64,000 nucleotides of DNA. Origin: Bacteroidales bacterium UBA6851 (lineage in GTDB: Bacteria > Bacteroidota > Bacteroidia > Bacteroidales > UBA932). The stretch spans positions 62,001 through 126,000 of the forward strand of contig DKDJ01000002.1 in the NCBI GenBank assembly GCA_002451795.1. The letters run 5' to 3'. This document shows positions 56,807-64,000 of this stretch, one piece after another (within the stretch, counting starts at the first letter, position 1; each line of letters begins with the position of its first letter). The position numbers and the translations under genes were made by a program. A model generated the notes under the pieces. That model was not told the origin of the DNA. It was given only the letters and a program-made list of their open reading frames with translations, and made no database searches.

Positions 56807-57829
56807 ATGGCAGATATAATACTTGGCATAGAGTCATCTTGTGATGATACCTCGGCAGCCGTCATCAAGGACGGAGTGCTGATGTCCAATGTGATAGCGA
56901 GTCAGGATGTACATAAGGCCTATGGCGGTGTGGTCCCGGAACTTGCATCCCGCGCTCACGAACTCAACATCGTTCCTGTTGTCAGCGAGGCGCTGTCTCG
57001 GGCAGGTGTGAAGGCGTCCGACCTTACGGCAATAGCTTTTACACGTGGCCCAGGGCTTCTGGGTTCTCTTCTTGTAGGAACTTCTTTTGCCAAAGCACTT
57101 GGAATCTCACTTGGGATTCCGATTGTGATGGTTAATCACCTTCAGGGGCACATACTTGCCAATTTCATCAGGCAGCCGGATAAGCCAGTGCGCGAGCCTT
57201 CATTCCCGTATCTCTGTCTTCTGGTCAGTGGTGGAAACTCGCAGATAGTCAGAGTGGATGATCCGCTACACTTCGAGATCCTCGGACAGACCATTGATGA
57301 TGCTGTGGGCGAGGCATTTGATAAATGCTCCAAGATGATGGGGCTCGGCTATCCGGGAGGTCCTATTGTGGACCGTCTTGCCAAGCAGGGTGATCCTGCC
57401 CGGTTTAAGTTCGCCAAGCCGCACATTCCTGGGCTCGACTATAGTTTCAGTGGTATCAAGACGTCGCTGCTTTATTTTGTAAGGGATGAGATGGCTAAGG
57501 ACCCTGATTTCATGGAAAAGAACAAGGAGGATATTTGCGCGTCTTTCCAAAAGGCTCTAATTGACATACTTCTGGATAAACTTGTCAAGGCTGCCAAAAT
57601 GACGGGCATTAGGGAGATTACCATTGGAGGTGGTGTGTCAGCCAATAGCGGGCTTCGCACGAGAATAGAAGAGGAAGGGCGCAAGCGTGGATGGAATACC
57701 TATCTCCCTGAATTTAAGTTTACTACTGACAATGCTGCCATGATAGCCATCGCCGGTTATTATCATTATCTTGCTGGTGAGCGTACCCCAATTGACGTGG
57801 CACCTGTATCAAGAATTTCAGATTTTTAA
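56807..57829 (+). CDS. tsaD: tRNA threonylcarbamoyladenosine synthase component TsaD
   Basis: With TsaB, TsaC and TsaE, this ASKHA-fold protein transfers threonylcarbamoyl to A37 of tRNAs reading ANN codons. The start is placed at 56807 (MADIILGIESSCDDTSAAVI, 340 residues); 56801 would add two residues. The metal-binding His pair is in VNHLQGH, and LLVSGGNSQI, TIDDAVGEAFDKCSKMMGLG and TTDNAAMIAIAG are family motifs. An FAD-dependent oxidoreductase follows after four bases. The product t6A is the substrate of MtaB encoded nearby. Confidence 0.95.
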   Translation: MADIILGIESSCDDTSAAVIKDGVLMSNVIASQDVHKAYGGVVPELASRAHELNIVPVVSEALSRAGVKASDLTAIAFTRGPGLLGSLLVGTSFAKALGISLGIPIVMVNHLQGHILANFIRQPDKPVREPSFPYLCLLVSGGNSQIVRVDDPLHFEILGQTIDDAVGEAFDKCSKMMGLGYPGGPIVDRLAKQGDPARFKFAKPHIPGLDYSFSGIKTSLLYFVRDEMAKDPDFMEKNKEDICASFQKALIDILLDKLVKAAKMTGIREITIGGGVSANSGLRTRIEEEGRKRGWNTYLPEFKFTTDNAAMIAIAGYYHYLAGERTPIDVAPVSRISDF

Positions 57830-57833
57830 GACG

Positions 57834-59348
57834 ATGAAGATATTCGAGATTGTATGCCCTCTTACAAGGGAACCGAGACTCAAGGAGATAGAAGCCAAGG
57901 CCGCTGGGATGAAATGGGTGCTTAAAAAGCGCTCGATAGATGCCCGTAAGGAACCCGTCTGGCGTTATCAGTACGAGGCATACGGTCCCGACGATCATTA
58001 TGAGCCATATACGCTTCCTGCATTTCAGGATGTGCATGATGCTGATTCCGTGATAGTGGTGGGCGCAGGTCCTGCCGGAATGTTTGCCGCCCTCAAACTC
58101 ATTTCGCTGGGAATAAGGCCGATAGTGCTTGAGAGGGGGAAGGACGTCCACCGACGCAAACTTGATATGGCGAAACTTTCCCGAGAGGGTGAGGTGAATC
58201 CAGAGTCCAATTATTGCTATGGAGAAGGCGGAGCTGGTGCTTTTTCCGATGGAAAGCTCTACACCCGTTCTACCAAGAGAGGCGACATCCGCGAAGTCCT
58301 CCATCTCCTTGTGAAATTCGGGGCATCCAAGGATATTCTTATTGATGCTCATCCGCATATAGGTTCAGACAAACTTCCCGCTGTTGTGGAGAACATCCGT
58401 AATTTTGTTTTACAAAGTGGAGGGGAGTACCATTTCGAGACAAGGGTGGTGTCCATTCATGGAAACCCTGATGCGGGATTTACGGTAGGTTCTGCAGATG
58501 GAAAGACTTATTCGGGCAAGCGTGTAATCTTGGCCACTGGTCATTCGGCCAGAGATGTGTATGAGATGCTCCTGTCGGATGGCGGTGCTCTTGAGGCAAA
58601 GGGGTTTGCCATGGGAGTGCGTGTGGAGCACCCGCAGGAGAAAATCAATTGGTGCCAGTATCATGGTCAGTGGAAACCAGGCGTTCCAGCAGCTGAATAT
58701 TCTTTTGTGGAGCAGGTGGACGGAAGGGGAGTATTTTCTTTCTGCATGTGCCCTGGAGGTATACTTGTACCGTCATCTACAGAGCCTGGCACTATAGTCC
58801 TTAATGGTATGTCCAACTCCGGGAGAACCGGCAAATTTGCAAATGCCGGAGTGGTTGTACAGATTGAGCCAGAAGATGTTCCAGGCGATGGACCTCTGAA
58901 AATGATGGACTTCCAGCATAAGGTCGAGTCAGATATGTATAAATATACCCTCGGAGCCGGTGCTTCCAACCCGATGGCGGCTCCAGCTCAGAGAATGGAG
59001 GACTTCTGCCTTGGGAAACTTTCTAAGACCATGCCAGAGACCTCTTATCATCCTGGGGTAGTTAGTGCTCCGCTGCATATGCTTCTGCCTGAGATGGTAG
59101 CGTCCAGACTTCAGAAGGCTTTTCCTAGAGTGAAAATGAGAAACTATTACACTAATGCGGCACTTCTGCTCGCAGTGGAATCCAGAACCTCGTCACCAGT
59201 GCGGGTGCCTCGCAATCAGGAGACGTACGAATACGTTTCCATGCCGGGCGTGTACCCTTGCGGAGAGGGTGCTGGATATGCCGGGGGAATAGTTTCCAGT
59301 GCTATGGATGGTATAAATGTGGCTGCAGCTTGTGCTGCAGCCATATAA
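57834..59348 (+). CDS. FAD-dependent oxidoreductase, uncharacterised family
   Basis: The start is placed at 57834 (MKIFEIVCPLTREPRLKEIE, 504 residues). A 75-residue N-terminal domain precedes the dinucleotide fold VIVVGAGPAGMFAALKL. YCYGEGGAGAFSDGKLYTR, VILATGHSARDVYEMLL and the C-terminal GEGAGYAGGIVSSAMDG (FAD contact) are typical of a widespread bacterial family of FAD-dependent dehydrogenases whose reaction is not established. It is probably cotranscribed with tsaD. Its stop lies two bases from that of the convergent GH115 gene, with no terminator between them. Confidence 0.85.
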   Translation: MKIFEIVCPLTREPRLKEIEAKAAGMKWVLKKRSIDARKEPVWRYQYEAYGPDDHYEPYTLPAFQDVHDADSVIVVGAGPAGMFAALKLISLGIRPIVLERGKDVHRRKLDMAKLSREGEVNPESNYCYGEGGAGAFSDGKLYTRSTKRGDIREVLHLLVKFGASKDILIDAHPHIGSDKLPAVVENIRNFVLQSGGEYHFETRVVSIHGNPDAGFTVGSADGKTYSGKRVILATGHSARDVYEMLLSDGGALEAKGFAMGVRVEHPQEKINWCQYHGQWKPGVPAAEYSFVEQVDGRGVFSFCMCPGGILVPSSTEPGTIVLNGMSNSGRTGKFANAGVVVQIEPEDVPGDGPLKMMDFQHKVESDMYKYTLGAGASNPMAAPAQRMEDFCLGKLSKTMPETSYHPGVVSAPLHMLLPEMVASRLQKAFPRVKMRNYYTNAALLLAVESRTSSPVRVPRNQETYEYVSMPGVYPCGEGAGYAGGIVSSAMDGINVAAACAAAI

Positions 59349-59350
59349 AC

Positions 59351-62020
59351 TCATCTGCGGTGATTGCCCTTTTGGGCTGATTTCTCTTGCTCTTCCCTCA
59401 TCTTGCGGAACTGCTCAAGCTGCTCCTGGGTGAATTGTGGCCTTTCCGGCTTGCGCTCAGGAATCACGCCAGCCTCGGATGGTCGTGTGACAGGGCTTTC
59501 CTTGCCGAAGAGATAGGACTTTTCATAGCCTCCGCAGTCGATGACTATCTTCTCGAAGACGGTGCCTGGCTCAATAGGTCTGATGGTGAGAGTGTGGACA
59601 CCTGCACTTATGTCAAATTTTTCTACGGCATCTATTACTCTTTTGGCAACGGTCGGGTAGTAGATGGAGTAGATGTTTTCTGGCTGTTCGTTGAGGAGGC
59701 TATTGAAATTGACGATTCTTTCCTCTGATCCATCAAGACTTACGGCGAACCGATGTCCTTCTGGCCTTGCGAAAGCGAGGGTTGCATTGAGAATAAAATG
59801 TATGTCTGCGTCTTTGAGATCAGACTCTGTCGTGAATCTGTATGATATGCAGGCTCCATCAGTTGCCTTGATATAAGGCTGAAGAGATATTCCGCTTAGC
59901 GTCCTTCCCATGTCCGGAATAACGGTCCATACTGCTTCTTTGGCGTTTGTGGCGCTGAAATAGTGCTCGGCTTCCATGGCCACCACGCCACCACTCTGTT
60001 TGAACTCGTAGAGTCCTTTCTTTATTTCTCCTTCGAAACGGCAGACCTGCGGCTGGGTATCGGCGCGGAAATTGTCATTCCATGATGTGTATCCAATATG
60101 CTTCTGGATCATCATTCCGTCCCACTTTCCACCTGCAATCTCCTTGTTGTATGCCAGACAGAGTAGCGAGTCCCTTCTGAAATCCTTTTCGCAACGGTCA
60201 GCCCACTCATTCGCTGCAGGATTCCCTTCTACGAATAGCTTGTTGTTCATTGCCTGGGAGTAATACATGTCGTAGATATTGGCAAGAGCCTGGGTAGGGA
60301 AGAGGATAATCTGCCGATAGACATCCCTATACTCGGGCCTAAGCGTTATGTATTGCCTTAGGGCTTCAGCCTCAAGCCTTGCCCACTCATCGGCAACCAT
60401 TTTCCATTCACCAGACTCAAGGTTGTAGGTGTCCTTGTCAAGCATCTCTGCAGTGACGCGCCCGCTATATTTGCATAAGAGATTGAGTAAGCGGGTCGCT
60501 TCTTCAGCCTGATCCCGGCCAAACTGTTGGGCGCAAAATTCTCTGGTGTGATCAAGAAGTGTGGAAGCGTTGTATTTGCGAGGCCTCCATGCCATGTCAA
60601 GAAAAAGTGAGATCGGATATTCCATCGGTTTCAGGTCTCCGACATTCAATACCCATATCTTGTCTACACCATAGTCGTATGTGAGCTGCATCTGCTCCCA
60701 GAGGTGCTGTATGGGCGTGACGTTGAGCCATTTGGAGTTGCGTGGAGCTCCGACATAGTCTACGTGGTAGTACATGCCCCATCCGCCTTTGTGCTTGCGC
60801 TCTTCAGCATTAGGAAGTTTTCTTACGTCACCCCAGTTATCGTCGGAGATTAGGATAATGACATCGTCAGGAACTCTGAGACCTTTCTCGTAATAAAGCT
60901 GAACTTCCTTATAGAGAGCCCAAACCTGTGGCCTCTCTTCTGCCGGGCGGCCTGTGACTTTCTTTATGATGTTCCTCTGGTCTTTGAACAAGCCCTCCAT
61001 CATCTTTATGTTGTCCTCGTCACTGCCCCTAAGTGCAGCATCTCCATCACCCCTCATGCCTATGGTTATGAGGTCTTCATTGTCCTTTGACCGCTGGATT
61101 CCTTCCCGGAAAAACCTTTGAAGTTCTTTCTTGTTTCTGTTGTAATCCCATACGCCACCATATGCTTTAGGGTTTCTTGCCCATTCCTGATGGTTGCGTG
61201 CCATAGGCTCGTGATGGGAAGTGCCCATGACAATGCCCATTTCATCGGCAGTCTTGGAGTTCAGCGGATCGTCTGCATAGAATGCCCAACCCCACATGGC
61301 CGGCCAAAGGAAATTGCCGCGTAGTCGGAGAATAAGTTCGAATACGTCTGCATAAAACTCATGACCGCCAGTTTCGGTTCCGTAATGGTTTTTGACCCAG
61401 GTGGTCAGGCATGGGGCTTCATCGTTCAGGAACAGGCCGCGGTATTTGACAGCTGGCTCTCCTGCAGTGTATAGTCCTCGCTCTATGGAGATGTTGTCCT
61501 TATGCTCAATGGGCGTGTCTGCCCAGAAGTACCATGGGGACACTCCTATCTGCTCACTTAGTTCGTAAATGCCATAGACAGTTCCTCGTCTGTCGCTGCC
61601 TGCGATGACTAGTGCTTCTTCTACTCCATCAAGAGGGTTGTGTACTACACTCAAGAGGTATTTTTCGTTCTTCCCTTTGAGCTCTGAGACATCCATCTTG
61701 CCGTCTGAGAAAATCTTTGCGATGAACTTGCTGTCCAAGGAGCCGATAATAATCATCCTCTTCGCGTCAGGCTCAGAGGTGATTCTTGCTTTTGTGCCGC
61801 TGACAGCCTCGAAGTCTTTCTGGAGAGCCTTCAGTGCTATGCAGATGGCGCTATTGTCCTGCGGATCGGCAAGGATTGTTGTCGGGATGCCGTTTTCTAT
61901 TACCGTGAAGCGACTTGGGGAAAGTCTGTCGTATGCGATTCCTTGATTGTCAATCGCGGAAAGTGTGGCCGATGCTAGCAGCATCGCGCATAGGAATGTT
62001 GTTATTAGTCTTGTATTCAT
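59351..62020 (-). CDS. GH115 alpha-glucuronidase, secreted
   Basis: The protein has 889 residues with a signal peptide (TTFLCAMLLASATLSA). GH115 enzymes remove glucuronic or 4-O-methylglucuronic acid from xylan. Family landmarks are KYRGLFLNDEAPCLTTW, LRLRGNFLWPAMWGWAF, GTSHHEPMARNHQEW, ISDDNWGDVRKLP and GGWGMYYHVDYVGAPRN. The C-terminal accessory domain ends around FEKIVIDCGGY. A charged 40-residue tail with QFTQEQLEQFRKMREEQEKS follows, predicted helical and not part of the enzyme fold. It starts 24 bases after mnmA on the same strand, away from the other glycosidases in the window. Confidence 0.9.
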   Translation of the reverse strand: MNTRLITTFLCAMLLASATLSAIDNQGIAYDRLSPSRFTVIENGIPTTILADPQDNSAICIALKALQKDFEAVSGTKARITSEPDAKRMIIIGSLDSKFIAKIFSDGKMDVSELKGKNEKYLLSVVHNPLDGVEEALVIAGSDRRGTVYGIYELSEQIGVSPWYFWADTPIEHKDNISIERGLYTAGEPAVKYRGLFLNDEAPCLTTWVKNHYGTETGGHEFYADVFELILRLRGNFLWPAMWGWAFYADDPLNSKTADEMGIVMGTSHHEPMARNHQEWARNPKAYGGVWDYNRNKKELQRFFREGIQRSKDNEDLITIGMRGDGDAALRGSDEDNIKMMEGLFKDQRNIIKKVTGRPAEERPQVWALYKEVQLYYEKGLRVPDDVIILISDDNWGDVRKLPNAEERKHKGGWGMYYHVDYVGAPRNSKWLNVTPIQHLWEQMQLTYDYGVDKIWVLNVGDLKPMEYPISLFLDMAWRPRKYNASTLLDHTREFCAQQFGRDQAEEATRLLNLLCKYSGRVTAEMLDKDTYNLESGEWKMVADEWARLEAEALRQYITLRPEYRDVYRQIILFPTQALANIYDMYYSQAMNNKLFVEGNPAANEWADRCEKDFRRDSLLCLAYNKEIAGGKWDGMMIQKHIGYTSWNDNFRADTQPQVCRFEGEIKKGLYEFKQSGGVVAMEAEHYFSATNAKEAVWTVIPDMGRTLSGISLQPYIKATDGACISYRFTTESDLKDADIHFILNATLAFARPEGHRFAVSLDGSEERIVNFNSLLNEQPENIYSIYYPTVAKRVIDAVEKFDISAGVHTLTIRPIEPGTVFEKIVIDCGGYEKSYLFGKESPVTRPSEAGVIPERKPERPQFTQEQLEQFRKMREEQEKSAQKGNHRR

Positions 62021-62044
62021 GTAGTAAATGGTTGTTGTCTGATT

Positions 62045-63367
62045 CTATATTACACCGCTTCCAATCATCTCCTGGTCAGCGGAATACCATACCGCGAACT
62101 GCCCTAAGGTGATGCTCCTCTGGGGAACGTCGAAGAGAATGAACAGCCCGTTCTGTCTCATTAGCAAAGTGGCGTCCTGGAGCGGCTGGCGGTAGCGTAT
62201 GCGCACCTTGTAGCGGCGCTGTTCTCCTATTGTCATGGCAAGATCTGGCCGAATCCAGTGTATTTCGTCAAGAGCTATTCTCAGGCAACTTCTATACAGG
62301 CCTTCATGCTTTTCGCCTTCTCCTACGAATACAATATTCCTGTCAATGTCCGTATGGATTACGAAAAGCGGCTCGGTGTGACCTCCGATGGCAAGTCCTT
62401 TGCGCTGCCCGTTGGTGTAGAACTGAGCTCCTTCATGCCTTCCGATGACGGCTCCCCACGGATTGGCCTTGTATCTCGTCTTCTTGACATGTTTCTTTCC
62501 GGAACGGTATGTTTCGGTCTCGAACTGCAAATCTTTATAAGAAAGAGGAGTAGAGAGTTCCATTAGTTCATCGTCCGATAGCTTGACTGGCTCTTCTGTG
62601 TGGGGGTCGGTTAAGATAGTGTGTTCGTCACTGGACTTCCGGATACGGGAAAGAAGTTCTGCGTCAAGCCTGAATTTGTCGCTGTCGGCATAGTATTGTC
62701 CAAATACTTCCACCACATCCCCTTCCACTGACTTCAACTTCTGCTGAAGGAATACGGGAAGATCGACTTTGCCCACAAAACATATCCCCTGGGAGTCTTT
62801 CTTTTCTGCTGATGGCAAATCGGCTTCTTTGGCAAGTCTGCGGACTTCTGGCTTGCAGATGTCCCCGATAGGGAACATGGCAGCGGCGAGTTGCTCCTGG
62901 TTGAGCTGGCACAGGAAATAGCTCTGGTCTTTGTTGGGGTCGCTTCCGGCAAGAATACGGTAGGTGCCATCAGGGAGTGTCTCTTTTCGGCAATAGTGCC
63001 CTGTGGCTACCATGTCGGCACCGAGTTTGCGTGCGGCTTTCAAAAAAGCATCGAACTTGATCTCCCTGTTGCATAGGACATCAGGGTTCGGTGTGCGACC
63101 TTTTGAGTACTCGTCGAACATATAGTCCACCACTCGCTGCCTATATTCTTCACTCAAGTCAATGAAATAAAATGGAATGCCTATTTTCCTGGCCACCATT
63201 TCGGCAATGAACTTGTCTTCTTCCCATTCGCAGTCTCCGTGAAGGGTTCCTTCTGTGTCATGCCAATTCTGCATGAACATGGCAAATACATCATAGCCCT
63301 GTCTCTTGAGAAGCAGAGCTGCAACACTGGAGTCAACTCCTCCAGATAGTCCCACGCATATCTTCAT
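62045..63367 (-). CDS. mnmA: tRNA 2-thiouridine(34) synthase MnmA
   Basis: Thiolates U34 of tRNAs for Lys, Glu and Gln. The protein has 440 residues. The PP-loop is [15 protein letters not shown]; the catalytic Cys pair is Cys99 (PDVLCNREIKF) and Cys196 (DSQGICFVG). The QSYFLCQL and GQRKGLAIGGH motifs are present. It is about 70 residues longer than E. coli MnmA, owing to an insertion near residues 225-305 (YADSDKFRLDAELLSRIRKS onwards) between the catalytic and C-terminal domains. GH115 follows closely downstream. Confidence 0.93.
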   Translation of the reverse strand: MKICVGLSGGVDSSVAALLLKRQGYDVFAMFMQNWHDTEGTLHGDCEWEEDKFIAEMVARKIGIPFYFIDLSEEYRQRVVDYMFDEYSKGRTPNPDVLCNREIKFDAFLKAARKLGADMVATGHYCRKETLPDGTYRILAGSDPNKDQSYFLCQLNQEQLAAAMFPIGDICKPEVRRLAKEADLPSAEKKDSQGICFVGKVDLPVFLQQKLKSVEGDVVEVFGQYYADSDKFRLDAELLSRIRKSSDEHTILTDPHTEEPVKLSDDELMELSTPLSYKDLQFETETYRSGKKHVKKTRYKANPWGAVIGRHEGAQFYTNGQRKGLAIGGHTEPLFVIHTDIDRNIVFVGEGEKHEGLYRSCLRIALDEIHWIRPDLAMTIGEQRRYKVRIRYRQPLQDATLLMRQNGLFILFDVPQRSITLGQFAVWYSADQEMIGSGVI

Positions 63368-63464
63368 ACTGAATGTAAATATACTTGTATTTTAACTTTT
63401 TTCAATGTAATTGTGCCGAAAAAGACACAAAAATCCTTCTTGTGCGTGAATTGACTTACGGACA

Positions 63465-63497
63465 TTTGGCGAATAGTCTGATTTTTTATTAACTTTG
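63465..63497 (+). promoter_or_regulatory. cdd promoter
   Basis: TTTG (63465-63468), 21 bases, then TAACTTTG (63490-63497), 23 bases before the ATG at 63521. The intergenic region to mnmA (63368-63520) holds nothing else evident. Confidence 0.75.
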
Positions 63498-63520
63498 AAG
63501 ACTTACTAACCATTTTTGAT

Positions 63521-63994
63521 ATGGATCAGAAACGTATTGATATCACTTATACTGAATTTCATTCTGTGGACGAGATGATACCTGAGGACAGGGAACTCGT
63601 AACCGAGGCTATTGAAGCCATGAGCGGGGCGTATGCTCCATATTCTCATTTTCATGTCGGCGCTGCGGTGCGTCTTTCCAACGGACAGATCGTTCGGGGA
63701 GCCAATCAGGAAAATGCCGCTTTCCCCTCTGGACTGTGCGCCGAGCGTACGGCTATGTTTGCTGCAAGCAGCCGATATCCTGACAAGGATATGCTCTCTA
63801 TTGCCATTGCTGGTGGAGTGCTTGGAAAACTCGGGAAAGCTCCGGCGACTCCGTGCGGAGCATGCCGGCAGGTGATGGCGCAGTATCAGGCCAAATCAGG
63901 AAAGCCGATGTCCGTAATCATGGTAGCTGATGGTCTGATATGGAAATTTGACCGTGTGGATGACATTCTTCCGCTTATTTTTAATAGCATTTGA
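63521..63994 (+). CDS. cdd: Cytidine deaminase
   Basis: Deaminates cytidine and deoxycytidine to uridine forms in pyrimidine salvage. The protein has 157 residues, the small tetrameric type with one domain. Zinc site: Cys and catalytic Glu in SGLCAERTA, and the two Cys in PCGACRQVM. The substrate motif GANQENAAFP is also conserved. It has its own promoter and ends seven bases before the window edge. Confidence 0.95.
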   Translation: MDQKRIDITYTEFHSVDEMIPEDRELVTEAIEAMSGAYAPYSHFHVGAAVRLSNGQIVRGANQENAAFPSGLCAERTAMFAASSRYPDKDMLSIAIAGGVLGKLGKAPATPCGACRQVMAQYQAKSGKPMSVIMVADGLIWKFDRVDDILPLIFNSI

Positions 63995-64000
63995 AAAATA

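Overview
The window is chromosomal DNA from a member of the Bacteroidales (Bacteroidota), probably a gut or other anaerobic plant-polysaccharide user. Three things point there. Promoters follow the Bacteroidota pattern (TTG or TTTG, about 20 nt, then TAnnTTTG) and ribosome binding sites are weak. The surface genes are of Bacteroidales type: FimB/Mfa2-like and fimbrillin-like lipoproteins, DUF3575, DUF4857, DUF4876 and DUF6850. The degradative enzymes are GH127/GH146, GH43-CBM6 and GH115. I cannot fix the genus from sequence alone. I see no tRNA, rRNA, insertion sequence, prophage or CRISPR array.

Layout. Positions 1-7540 hold a fimbria-like locus: a DUF3575/OmpA-like outer membrane protein, a FimB/Mfa2-like anchor and three tandem fimbrillin-like lipoproteins. 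The first gene is broken by a run of ten G inside its signal-peptide codons; nine or twelve G would restore it, which suggests phase variation. Positions 7606-14165 form a three-gene secreted glycan-degradation operon: a Sde182/DUF1593 nucleoside-hydrolase-like protein, a GH127/GH146 beta-L-arabinofuranosidase and a tandem GH43-CBM6-GH43-CBM6 enzyme. Positions 14177-20644 (minus strand) carry pyrC-K-D-F-E-B plus a flavodiiron protein. A 157-bp divergent control region separates them from the plus-strand purine operon at 20802-35161: purE, purL, purC, purM, purN, purH, a purD-folD fusion, a BASS-like transporter, guaB and guaA.

Positions 35259-36414 (minus) carry a fimbrillin-like lipoprotein behind a 47-residue small gene. 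Positions 36580-42678 (minus) carry a TonB-dependent receptor, a small lipoprotein, a DUF6850-like barrel and a BACON-DUF4876 lipoprotein with overlapping or close junctions, probably one surface uptake or binding system. Positions 42849-45528 carry an ABC ATPase, a permease and a DUF4857-like protein. The rest is housekeeping: dnaK with a collagen-like tail, recQ, an MBL hydrolase, mtaB, an RsmI-like methyltransferase, tamB, tsaD, an FAD oxidoreductase, a GH115 alpha-glucuronidase, mnmA and cdd.

How it works together. The central 21 kb nearly completes de novo UMP and GMP synthesis. PyrC, B, D/K, E and F make UMP from carbamoyl phosphate. PurE, L, C, M, N, H and D with GuaB and GuaA cover most of the route to GMP; purF, purK, purB and purA are not in the window. 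FolD is fused to PurD, so one polypeptide joins the glycinamide ribonucleotide step to supply of the formyl-folate used by PurN and PurH. The most unusual items are the poly-G switch, the PurD-FolD fusion, the PyrB chain carrying only the zinc domain of PyrI, and the collagen-like DnaK tail.
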